A stretch of DNA of 64,000 nucleotides, from contig JACGCK010000021.1 of the NCBI GenBank assembly GCA_014925825.1, positions 372,001 to 436,000 on the forward strand, given 5' to 3'. Source of the stretch: Pholiota molesta (taxonomy: Eukaryota > Basidiomycota > Agaricomycetes > Agaricales > Strophariaceae). Under the pieces are notes generated by a model. It was not told where the DNA came from. It saw only the letters and a list, made by a program, of their open reading frames with translations, and did no database searches. This document shows positions 34,414 through 45,000 of the stretch, piece by piece. A program made the position numbers and the translations under genes. How positions within the stretch are numbered: position 1 is the first letter of the stretch; each line of letters opens with the position of its first letter.

Positions 34414-35844
34414 ATGGTTCAAGTGACAATCGCAGCCGCGTCCAAAATACCCTCTGCGCGCGGTGCTTTCCCTCTAACCATCGACGTAGCCTCCGACGCT
34501 ACGGTTGGGAATGTTCGCGCTGCTATCGTGGCGAAGTTCCCCAAGGTATGTTGACACAGCGATGCGTCTCATATTCCATGTTCCAGCTACGTGGTCGTGT
34601 ATAATGAGGCTGAAACGTATCTATTCTCTGGGCGTAGTTCAAGCCTTCAAGACAGCGTATCAGCGTCAAAGGGGACAAGAAACCCCTCCTCGACGAAACA
34701 AAACTCAGTGATGTCTTTGGCGAACAGAAGGACTGGGAACTGCAAGTGAAGGACCTGGGCCCGCAAGTGAGCTGGAGGACTGTGTTCCTGGTGGAATATG
34801 TGAGTAGCTGGTTGTATAATATGTTTGGACGGTCTGAGACGTTGTTTTTAGTTTGGACCTCTCGTTATCCACCCACTTTTCTACTACTTCCCCAAGCTAT
34901 GGTATGGACAGGACGTGCAACACAGCGCGTTGCAAAAGTGCGCTCGAATCACTATCTTTCTCTGGTGAGACTGACCATGGTACAGATACGTTTTCGCGTT
35001 TGTCATACTTCATTTTATAAAACGAGAGCTGGAAACTGTATTGTGAGCCATTCAATCTGGACTCGTCATTCAAATTCCAACCGTCCACTCTAGTGTCCAT
35101 CGCTTTTCTAATGCGACAATGCCTTGGTTCAACATTGTTAAAAAGTATGTCGTTGACTGGACGCATCATTTCGTCTGTCCATGCTAAATATCTCTCTAGC
35201 TCGGCCCATTACCACCTCCTTAGCGGTATGTTGTTGCAAAATGCTCTTTACATCGCCCCTTTCTCAACGAAACCATGATTATAGGTGTTCTGCTTGCCGC
35301 TGACGTTTACCGCCCGAAGTATTCGGCAACGTCGCCATACATCGTTGGCACCATTCGCAATAACGAAAAATTCCTCTGGATTTGCGCTGGAATCTGGGCG
35401 GTACGCTTCTTCCTTACATCTGAATGTTCCCGGCGTATGTGAGTGCTAACGCACCGACGAAACATAGTTTGCCGAGCTCTCCAATCTACACACGCACTTG
35501 ACAGTGCGCGCTCTGCGACCCGCAGGCAGCCGCAAGCGCGGTATCCCTTACGGATATGGATTCAACCTCGTTTCCTTCCCCAACTATTTCTTTGAGACTA
35601 TAGCATGGACAACTATCTGTGTCATGACTGGAAGCATTGGTGGTACGTCCACATTCTCTACTCATCTGGCGCAATAAATGGTGACTTCTATCTTCTTCTT
35701 TTTCTTTTCTTAGCGGTGATCTTCACTGTTGTTGCCGCCGCTCAAATGGCTATCTGGGCTATCAAGAAGCACCAGAACTATAAGAAAGAATTTGGAAAGG
35801 AGTATCCTAGAAATAGGAAGGCTATGATTCCTTTTATTCTTTAA
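34414..35844 (+). CDS. TSC13: Very-long-chain enoyl-CoA reductase (TSC13/TECR)
   Basis: Catalyses the last step of the ER fatty-acid elongation cycle, reducing trans-2-enoyl-CoA with NADPH, and so supplies very-long-chain acyl groups for sphingolipids. Nine exons (34414-34545, 34638-34799, 34852-34937, 34986-35042, 35094-35144, 35200-35225, 35285-35400, 35468-35642, 35714-35844) sum to 311 residues. The N-terminal ubiquitin-like region contains FKPSRQRISVKGDKKPLLDE. Membrane blocks are FGPLVIHPLFYYFPKLWYG and HFIKRELETVFVHRFSNATM. The steroid-reductase-type C-terminus is IPYGYGFNLVSFPNYFFE, then KKHQNYKKEFGKEYPRNRKA, with the family's conserved Tyr and C-terminal basic residues. The 26-base exon 35200-35225 (SAHYHLLSG) is tiny but fits frame and splice sites. 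Confidence 0.95.
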
Positions 35845-36232
35845 AGTGATTTTAGGGCGCTTATACTATTTCTGTCGTTTTGCTGGATTCTTTGGTTTAA
35901 GAGTGAACCGCTCAGGCCCTCTTACTCGGTGAATTCTTGAGTCTCCGGCCAGTCCAAGGATCGAGACGCCGTCCACGTGATATCAGGGTTTGAGATGGAG
36001 CTGAACTCGAATTCAGAGTGTTCAAAGTAAGTATTTGCCATATCTGTTCGTTGACATACTCTCTTGCGGTGTGTCATTCAAATCGACCATGACTACATCC
36101 TCCTCGAGGCTCGAGGGCGACTTTCCGACGACTGAAAAACCAATGACGTCCGCTGCCATCACATTTCTTGGTCCTATGATGGATAGCAATCAGTCCTTCG
36201 GAGCTAGAAGACCAGATCCTTTTCAAAGGCGG
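35845..36232. other. 3' flank of TSC13, no gene recognised
   Basis: A 78-codon plus ORF at 36035-36271 runs into the transposon and has no domain. The stretch ends at the target-site duplication of the inserted element. Confidence 0.45.
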
Positions 36233-36240
36233 CTTTCGTC

Positions 36241-37036
36241 AGGACCCCTGAAAGTATACCAAACCCACTGATCCCAAAATCGGATAAAATCTGAGAAATT
36301 TTTGCAAAATGCCTCAGGGCTATTTCAAAAATATCGGATAGGAATTTGGTTTTTTGACCGAAATGCTACATCAGAAAGTTGGATAAATTTTGGCCATGAG
36401 ATCGAGGCATAAGCGTGGGTTTGGATAGAAATTGGCCTTCGGGGGATATAAACATTGGCACTCCAAAATATGTTGCAAGCTTCAAACAGTTAATACACTA
36501 CAAGGCCCTGGTCCTAATTTATCTAATGAAACCAATATCCAAATTCATTTAAAATATTCCTTAGGGCCTTGTCGCTCATCGTCACGTCAACAGAATTCCA
36601 AAAATACAGAAACTCTTTGGAAACTCTGTCCCTCTCTGCCCACTTGCTCAAATCTCGGTCCAAGAAGCAATGAAAACACTGTGGAAACGAACAAAAGTGA
36701 CTTCTACTCAAGTTGGATCAGACGATGAGGGGAAGATGTGAATAAGCCTTCTATACTCTGTTCTTCATCTCTTAATTTAGAATTTGAAGACTATTTGTTA
36801 TGCTAAGCTTGTATTTTACAAGTCTATATGCTGTAAAATGGCGCCGCAGGCCAAAAAAACGAAAATTTGAACCTTGCCCGCTATTTTGGATGCCTGAGCC
36901 GAAATTTGGATAAATTTTGCATTCTGGCGCTCCCTGGTGCAAAAATCGGATAATTTTTGGCAAATTTGGTTTGGATAAAAATCGCATTTTTTCATTTTTT
37001 TGGCATCAGCCATTTTGGTGAGCTTTCAGGGGTCCT
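36241..37036. mobile_element. 796-bp non-autonomous TIR transposon with 8-bp TSD
   Basis: Flanked by a perfect 8-bp direct repeat ctttcgtc (36233-36240 and 37037-37044), the target-site duplication size of hAT elements (also of some P and KDZ elements). The ends are inverted repeats: the left begins aggacccctgaaag, and the right end reversed begins with the same 14 bases. Similarity then continues imperfectly (tataccaaa versus ctcaccaaa). The interior is AT-rich and studded with ggataaa/cggata motifs near both ends, as in hAT subterminal repeats. It has no transposase ORF, so movement would need an enzyme supplied in trans. Confidence 0.88.
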
Positions 37037-37166
37037 CTTTCGTCTAGCGCCATTTCCTAATCGACTTACGGCCTCGATGCCCTTGTTGTTCCTTTCAGCA
37101 TGGGTCTGGTGTCCCATGGGCTGCGCCAAGGCTTTTCGTGAGGCCTGCCCAGGAGACAGGGGCGGC

Positions 37167-37175
37167 GATATAAAG
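37167..37175 (+). promoter_or_regulatory. TATA box of the secreted Cys-rich protein gene
   Basis: The string gatataaag lies about 60 bases upstream of the ATG at 37235, between the TE insertion and the gene. Spacing fits a fungal TATA box. This suggests a strongly regulated promoter, which is inference. Confidence 0.45.
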
Positions 37176-37234
37176 TGGCTGCTCGTTATCGTTTGCGTCC
37201 GACTCGCCTTTCAGATATTTCATAGCCCACGAAT

Positions 37235-38166
37235 ATGATAGCTCTCACAGTATTAGCAGCTCTCCTGCCTTTGCTTTACGGCCTCGCTGAGGCTAGCCCG
37301 GCTATGGATGGCGAACAGCAGTTGAGCGCACGGCAGGCGGTGGACAACATCGTCTATGTTACGGACGCAACTTCATTTTGGTACGCAATTAATTTCTCTT
37401 CGCCCTACATACCTTCCCAACAACACCAACTAACCTCAATGCTATGTTTAGTATGATCATGCCTCGGTGAGCAACCTTATGGCGAATTCAAATTCAACTT
37501 CATTTTCGATCTAACAGCGACTATCAGTGATCCACATACCAATATCGGCGACAGCGAGCACCCGGGAGGGATGAAGACCTACTGCTCGCCTGCCGGGCGC
37601 TACTCCCCGCAGCAAGGCCAGCTGCCGCCCGACTTCTGGAGCAACGTCGCGTTCACCAGCGGGACGAGCGCCCGTGGCGCGCGTTTCGCACAGCGTCAGT
37701 GGATCCCCCTGCCCGCCTCGTGTTCTTTTTTGACCGGGCAGACGTGTTAACGCTTCTATTGAAATATATAGTGACTGGATGCATACGCCCCGAGAAGCTG
37801 AGCAGGCTGAACGCGGATGACTCGGGCGGCCAGTACGATTCGAGCGGTGGAGCGGGCGGTCAAGGGAACCCACAGGGCAGCGTGTGTTTGGGGTGGGCTG
37901 ATTTTTTTTTTTTTTGTCAATCTGCCCTTGGCCATGGACGCTGATGTGACTTTTCTCCGACATATAGCTATAATCACTACGTGGAACTTGTCGAGCCTGC
38001 AGATCGTCGCGCGTGTATCAAATGCTGCGATAACACCAATGATTGTCCTTTGAATATGGGTGCGAATTGTTGTTCTTGTTATTTTGGTGGAGAGCTCACC
38101 CACTTTATTCTAGATACCTCTGGATGCCCACAGGTCATTCCCGGAAACTATTTCGACTGCGATTAG
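37235..38166 (+). CDS. Small Cys-rich secreted protein
   Basis: Six exons (37235-37380, 37452-37466, 37528-37694, 37772-37892, 37968-38059, 38114-38166) sum to 197 residues. The start MIALTVLAALLPLLYGLAEA is a signal peptide, and the mature protein would begin near residue 20. Conserved-looking blocks are DPHTNIGDSEHPGGMKTYCS, GCIRPEKLSRLNADDSGGQY, GYNHYVELVEPADRRACIKC and SGCPQVIPGNYFDC, with about nine cysteines in the mature part. Relatives are widespread in Agaricomycetes; some are labelled macrofage-activating glycoprotein, a name I recall but cannot verify. Biochemical function is unknown. The 15-base second exon (MIMPR) is required by frame. Confidence 0.85.
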
Positions 38167-38461
38167 CCTTTCGTCGTTGGGCCGTGGACATTTTCGCAAA
38201 AATCTCATGATTTCTGTTACGACTTGGAGGACATTTTGCTTTCGGACTCTCATCCACTCGACGCTGAATTGTATTAGTATAGCGCCTCTTTCGGGATTGG
38301 ACGCTTGTCTATCTTTACGCATTTCAGTAAATTGTATCATCGCATTCATAGTAATACAGATAATACATCAGGACAATTACAAAAACTCAAATGAATAACC
38401 TCACAAAAACAACCTGTTCGGCAACAACTAGGAAAGGAAGAGAAAACAAACATCAATCAGA

Positions 38462-39514
38462 TCATAGGGCATTTCCATCCGGTATCCATTGGTCCATCTC
38501 AAGCGCACGCATATCCTCCTCCCACTCAGACTTCCAACCAAAGCTGTTCTTCTCGCCCACTCGCTTCCAACTCAATGGATCCCCATAATGGTTTTGGTAC
38601 CCCGCCACCGCAGAAGCGGCCAGTTCTCCGGACAACCGCGTTATCGACTGCGTCAAGGTCGCAAAACTAAACAACTCGCTCAAGGGAGTGACACCCGACC
38701 TAGGCAATATGCGCGGTGCAGAGCGAAGAGCTTTTCGCAAGGGCATCATCGCCATGTTCGAGGAGAACGCCTCCTCTGGGACGGTGTTTTGCTCGGACGT
38801 GCGGGTTGGAGACCGAATGGCGTCGCGTTGGAGTGAGAGGGGTGGCGGAGGGGGCGTGGAACCGGGAAGCCAGTCGTCTACCGAGCGATACACGAGACAT
38901 TGGGCTGCGTCTTCGATGCTCTCGTCGGATGGCCAATCCTCTTGGATGGACGGGGATTCCCAAAACGGTGCTATTGGATTACAGTTCTCGCAAGAATCGG
39001 TAGTTGGAATAGCTGGCTTTCTCTCTGTCAGTAGTAGGGGTGCAGACAGCTTTCCTGGAGGCGTTGAATCCAATGTCGTGAGTGCAGGTCTTCCAGAGTA
39101 GCTCAAGGAAGCCTCCGAGCAGCGAGAAACCTTGGCCCTGCGGCCTTGAGTTACATGCCGAGACCTCGTCGCTGGCAGCGGTAGATCATGGGGAGAACTC
39201 TGGGATGTCGGAATACCTGAGTCCAAGATCTGCCAGTGACTAACAGAAGGCAGCGTTCCAGAATCTGGCGGATGTCCTGTTACCGTCCTCGGACTTTGTC
39301 CTGCTAAGCCGGCGGTGGTTCGATGGACTATGGTGCACGATGGCGATGACATTGCGGTTGATCGAATTTTGGGTGGTAGCATGGCCGCAGTAGAAAGCAT
39401 AAATTCAGAGCAGCGACAGAAACGACTGTCGCAGAAGAGACGAACAAGCAAAAAATAAAAAAATAAAAACTGTCGCGAACGATAACTGGATAGTGGAAGA
39501 GTGGATGTATACAT
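38462..39514 (-). CDS. Hypothetical protein, intronless
   Basis: An uninterrupted frame of about 350 codons from the ATG at 39514, or 312 from the ATG at 39400 (MLSTAAMLPPKI), which I slightly prefer because the stretch before it looks non-conserved. The protein is Ser/Pro/Thr-rich and probably disordered, with a proline run PPPPPLSL. The C-terminus is more ordered and aromatic (GYQNHYGDPLSWKRVGEKN, GWKSEWEEDMRALEMDQW). No domain is recognised. The length of the open frame and the non-random C-terminus argue for a real gene. Confidence 0.6.
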   Translation of the reverse strand: MYTSTLPLSSYRSRQFLFFYFLLVRLFCDSRFCRCSEFMLSTAAMLPPKIRSTAMSSPSCTIVHRTTAGLAGQSPRTVTGHPPDSGTLPSVSHWQILDSGIPTSQSSPHDLPLPATRSRHVTQGRRAKVSRCSEASLSYSGRPALTTLDSTPPGKLSAPLLLTERKPAIPTTDSCENCNPIAPFWESPSIQEDWPSDESIEDAAQCLVYRSVDDWLPGSTPPPPPLSLQRDAIRSPTRTSEQNTVPEEAFSSNMAMMPLRKALRSAPRILPRSGVTPLSELFSFATLTQSITRLSGELAASAVAGYQNHYGDPLSWKRVGEKNSFGWKSEWEEDMRALEMDQWIPDGNAL

Positions 39515-39913
39515 GGCCTGTTTGGAGGATGGAAATACTTTCGCTCGCAGTGGCTGACCCAAACGAAAGAGTCCAGACACATTTTAATTCTATTTCAAGC
39601 TAGGATTGACCATATAGATCGGCGTCTTTGCTAGAACGTACGCCAGAGCACTAGAGAACAGATCTGACATGTATCAGCGGCATTTCAGACAAAGAAGAGC
39701 AATCATGAAAATTCATAGGTGAACTCGAGGTGAACTTCGTCGAAGTATCAAACAAACCGAAACCGAATCGAAGAGCAACTTTCTCATGCAGGAACTTGAA
39801 TACAGGAGAGATCTACTCTACATACTATACTTATAGGAGCGACTCCGAGCGAGATGCTACGACGTCATACCACGCGAGAGATATGGAGAGCATGTCATGA
39901 CGTTTCCAAAATA

Positions 39914-41411
39914 CTATATTCGTCCAAACATCTTCCAAGTCAACGGATAAAGATCCTGACAATAGATCTCTGTGAAGATTGTGAACTGTATGGAAATCAA
40001 GCTAGCCAAAACTGGCATCTTTGGCAAAACACAACGGGCTGCATATCCAGGTTCTCTGTCCCGATTCCAGTACGACACATTATGGTGTATGTGTAACTCT
40101 TTGAGATGTTTCCATCCTACACGAGGGTGAAGCACTCTCTCCACCTCTTTCCAGGGACATTTCTTTGTGTCCTTCAGGTCCTCCGCTTGGATTACGATTT
40201 CTATGTTGTCAATGAGGCTGGGCTGATGACATGTTCGTAGAGTGTCGAGCATCCACCAGAATGCATTTTGATCAATGCCAGTACTCCACCTTTCAGAGAT
40301 GGTAGCGTAGAGTACTACCGACTTGAGGTGAACAAGACTCTCCAGATTTAAAGAGAATGCTTGATTGGAAAGTACAGGTTATTGAGACGCCGTACGTATG
40401 CGTTGAATAGGACCAAAAGAGGTACTTACTTTCGTTCCCAACCGCATTGGACGACTCGTGAATGGGACACATTTTCAGCGTCGTCAGCGTTTGATAACAG
40501 TTTTGAAAGTGGGCTTGAAAAAGCCTGAGCCGATGCGCTGGACCATGGATTTCCAAATCCTCGAGTTTGGATAGGAGGGGCGCCGAGTTGGCGAGGAAAA
40601 GGTTGTGAAATCCATATTCGGATTGCCTGGGGTCGTGATATTTCAACGTCTTTGGAGTACAATGCCTGTTTGGATAGGCGCCATTATCGCATGGTGGAAA
40701 GACTTCGCATCGGATGTCGAGGGTTGGTATGGAGTGCAGAGACAACAACAGATCAGCAGGTATTTGGAGGTGTTCCAATGATATCGCCTGCAGCGAGGGT
40801 AAAGAAAATGCAAGTTCAAATGCATATTGAACTTGGACGGGAAGAAGAACCCATTTGGCATGGTGCGACACCTCCATTCGCTTCAGATTGGGATACCGAC
40901 GTGCGAGGATGTAGCACAGACACTCCTCTTCGTTGGACATGACTTTTCCACTCACGAGCGTCCAGCCGTGATCTAGGATATGTAAATTCTGAATGTAATC
41001 AATAATGTCGGGAGAGTCGCTAAGAATGGTCGCGAATTTCTCGAAGGTAGACAACTGTGTAGAATTCGTGGTGATGGTCATGGTTGTGAAGCAGAGCGGG
41101 CGACAGAGCGCTATCAGGCTCTTGCAGGTCCCATGTAGGCTACGCAGAGTGGGCAACGAATCCAGGAGGTAAGAATGGATAATGTCGAATAGGATGTCGT
41201 ATGGAAGGGGTAGCTGCCAAGAAATAGGTGTACTTGAGTTCGCAAAGGAATGAGGATGTCCAGTCAGCGACATAGCCTCCAATCTTTGGTACGTAGCCAT
41301 TCCCGAAAAATCCGAACGCAGGGGGAGGCGGTCAACCTCTTGCTCCATGGGAGGAACAGCTCGTTGAACAGGCCATAGAGTGAGGGCTTGATTAAGGAAG
41401 TCGTCAAACAT
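39914..41411 (-). CDS. F-box/leucine-rich-repeat-like protein (copy 3)
   Basis: Exons 40430-41411 and 39914-40359 give 475 residues from MFDDFLNQALTLWPVQRAV. The F-box-like block ISWQLPLPYDILFDIIHSYL is followed by LRR-like strands (LPSLQAISLEHLQIPADLL) and the C-terminal FWWMLDTLRTCHQPSLIDN, CPWKEVERVLHPRVGWKHL. The frame is open throughout and the splice signals are clean, so this copy looks functional. It is nearly identical over long stretches to pseudocopy 1 at 3.7-4.8 kb and shares intron position with copy 2. Likely an SCF substrate receptor, by family analogy only. Confidence 0.82.
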
Positions 41412-42004
41412 TTGCAGTTTTTGGCTTCGGCGTTGAGTGGAAAGTGAAAAGTAAGTATTCAAGTAAGGCCGCTGAGTTGACAGCGAACTGACCAAGAGAT
41501 TTTGAACTCCGCGATCCACTGCGGAAATCTATCAACGTTACAAAACTTTAACAAATGCCTCCTTGTCGTTTACCAGAGCCCAGGTAATGCCTGGTGATGC
41601 TATCTATTTGTCCGTCGTGGAAGAGGCAATATATTTAAAGGAATATTTCTTATGTTTATATGATGCCGGTGTGATGCCGGGAGAGAGTCATGTGAGCATG
41701 GGGACGACTTTAGAGCGCCCCAATTCCACTCATAGACATCAACGAGCTTTTCGCCACTGCAGCCTCCGCAGGACACGGCTGTCGCGCTACTCGCACATTT
41801 CTCAGGAACAAACCGTGATATCAACGATCAAAGAGGGTCGAAAGGAAACACAGGAGTGCATCGCGTCCTTGAGGGACATAGCCAACGCGTGTAGATACGC
41901 ATATATTATTTAGCTCGATACAAGCCTGCTGTAGCACAACTCAATACGTCCTTCCAGGAGACATCGTTATAGACAAGAGATACGAGTATATAATCGCTTC
42001 AAGC
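41412..42004. other. Intergenic between copy 3 and the ABC transporter 3' end
   Basis: Upstream region of the F-box gene. A 116-codon plus frame at 41563-41913 has no domain. Confidence 0.45.
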
Positions 42005-45000
42005 TCACAACTGCTGAAGCTGTGCGTATGCATAGTATTTTCCGCGCCGTGTCAACAACTGGTTGTGCGTTCCACTTTCCCAGATTCTACCTCCTTGAAT
42101 AAAGTAACTAGAGTAGATATTAGTTAATAACACGTAACACCCTAGAAGTGAATACGGCTTACATGCAGTCGGCATGTTGTATAGTTGATAAACGATGTGC
42201 AATCGCAATTGTCGTTCGTCCTGCCGCAGCATTGCTTAGAGCTTTTTGGACTGCGATCTCTGAGTTTGCGTCGAGGGCAGACGTCGCCTACGGGAGAGAT
42301 ACATCAGATATTACTATTTTGATAGAATTTCGTTTACGTGCCTCATCGAGTAGCAATATTTTGGGATTGCGGATGAGGGCACGGGCAATAGCTATCCGTT
42401 CTACAAACCATGAAAGTCGTTCAAATCAGCGATGCATCAATGATGTATGGTCAAATATCGGAACACCCACGTTTCTGTCCACCGGAAAGTTGGGACCCTC
42501 GTTCGCCAACTTGAGTTTCAAAACCCCTAGACAATACCTCGGTGTGAGACTGACAGAAAGGGTATCGAAAAGACACAACGCGTGCTCACATTGGAAGAGA
42601 TTCTATGAAGTCTAGGATATTGGCCACGCGACAAGCCTCGCGAATTTGGTCTTCCGTAACATTCTCAGACGATTGGATTGAGCCGAGAAGGATATTAAAC
42701 TTGATGCTTCCACTATATAATCGCTAAAATGAGAGAGACGTAAGTGCAGAACGAAGCAGTAATCGATCTAGCTGACCGGGTCTTGCGACACGAAAGCAAT
42801 ATGGCTGAGATAGTGGTCTCTTTCGATGTTTGTAATCGACTCGCCGTCAACCTATAGGAAAGAATGAGCAGCTAGCGTTCGACTAGGCTGGTGACCAGCT
42901 GGGTGCCTTCGACGCACGTAGATAGATCCACTCGAAAGCTCATAGAAGCGCTCAATAAGTTGTATTCTGTGACGATTTCCTATGAATCTAACTCCAGAGG
43001 GCACAAGCGAAGGTGTAGGAAGGTATCGCACTCACATAGTACTTTTTCCAGAACCGCTCGGCCCAACGAATGCAACGTGAGCTCCCTCGGGGATGTCCAC
43101 AGATATGTTATCGAGTACAAGAGCTTCGGGACGACATGGATAGCGGAAGGTGACGTTTCGCAGACTTATACTTCCCTTTAAAACGGCCCAATGCTGGCGT
43201 GGTGGAGAGAAAGGCTTGTCGTGGGAAGGATTGGCGTAGCGAAGATGTGTGACGATGTCCCGAGCCGCCTCAGTAGCCGATGAGATATCAGGCACTGAGA
43301 GAAATACATTGGCTGCATTCCAAGATCCAAAGACTGTGGTCTATAAGCACTCATTAAATTCCAGGAGGCAATGATATTAGCGTAGGAAACTTACCATGAA
43401 GGAAACATAGAATCTGAAAGTCGTGTATTCACCCGATGCTACGAGGTGTGATCCATACCAAAACACAAGTGAGACTGCAAAGAAAATGGCCGACAGCGAA
43501 AATGCAAACACAGCGTTGCTGGCTGCGTTGGACATTATCTCACCCCACGATAATTTTCGATAGAGTTGTCTGTGATATACCATACTCATTTGATCCTCGC
43601 AGGTTAGGGATGCGACAGTTCGGATTGCCACCACAGCTTCAGATGCGATTTGTGCTGACTGGCCGTGAGCTTCCTTGCTAGTTCTCTCCTTCTCGGCCAC
43701 AAGTTGTAGTCGGAGAAAACCCGCCCCAACAATAGGTGGCATACAAGCTATACATCGTAGCATCAAAGGTCCGTAAGGGAAGGATAAAGAATCGAGGACA
43801 GACCTATTCCGACCAAACCCAGTTTCCATCCAAATATAAGGCTAACGACAGATCCACCGATGCAACAAGACAGGCATTGGACAATTGCTCCTAACGTAGT
43901 TGATGTGAAGCCTTTGATTTTCTCTGGACCCCCAACGAGATTCGCTGTCAAGGTCCCCGGATTGTTCTCGTCCCGGTCAAAGAAGGTTACTGTGGAATGT
44001 ATTATGGTGACAGGTCAAACTGAGCACTGAATGCGCGCACCGTTTCTTTTCAAGAGGGCTTGGAAACTCAGCAATCGAAGTCTCGCCACAAGGATCATGG
44101 CAGCCTTCCCAAAGAGCACGTTATGAAAGCCTAAACAGATTGTCGCAACTAGCGCAATAACAAAAAGAAAAAGGGCATTTTGGCTCCCTACACAGGCAAC
44201 ATCAGAGAGAGCAGATGAAATCTCATGATCACTTACCTGCCGTTCGAAGTATATGTCGATCACTGTTCTCAAAGGCATGTAGTGCCCTAGCTACTTAAAT
44301 TCGTAAATCATAAGCAGAATCTATGCAGCGGTATTCACCATAGACAATTCCATGCGCGGGGTATACTAGACCACCTACTGAAACAAAAAGAAGAAAAAAC
44401 TAGGGTTAGAAACTAAGCCATTGAGCTGAAACGATGTACTCACATAATCCGAACAAAGTACCCCACGAGTACATATGGAAGGTGTCTGGTACAAGCTTCC
44501 CGACTTCTCGAATCAAATTGAACGTCCCAATGGGCACTACAGCCCGTTCCGTTTGCTCGCGCAGGTCCGATGCGACGAAAGCTTCCTTAACATCTTGAAT
44601 ATCGCTGGGGTAAAGGTCTTCGTCAGGTTGGATAATGTCCTCGTCTTTGGTGTCATCGGAAAGGTAAATGCGCTGGTCAAGTTGTTGCGCATTAACGAGA
44701 TGGGCGTAATGAGATCTCGGATTGTTGGATAGCTCGTAGTGCGTCCCCTGCTCCAACAGACAGCCATGGCCCATCACATAGATAATATCGGCATCTTTGA
44801 CGGTCGAAAGTCGGTGGGCAATGATAATTGTTGTACGACCTTGAAAATATATATAGAGTTTTATGGTTTTCCAGACGTAAGATATGATAAAAAGAAGCTC
44901 ACCTTGGGATGCCTTTGTCAGCGCGGCCTGTACAATAGCTTCAGACTCGGTGTCAAGTGCACTCGTAGCTTCGTCGAGGAGCAAGATTCGAGGATCCGAA

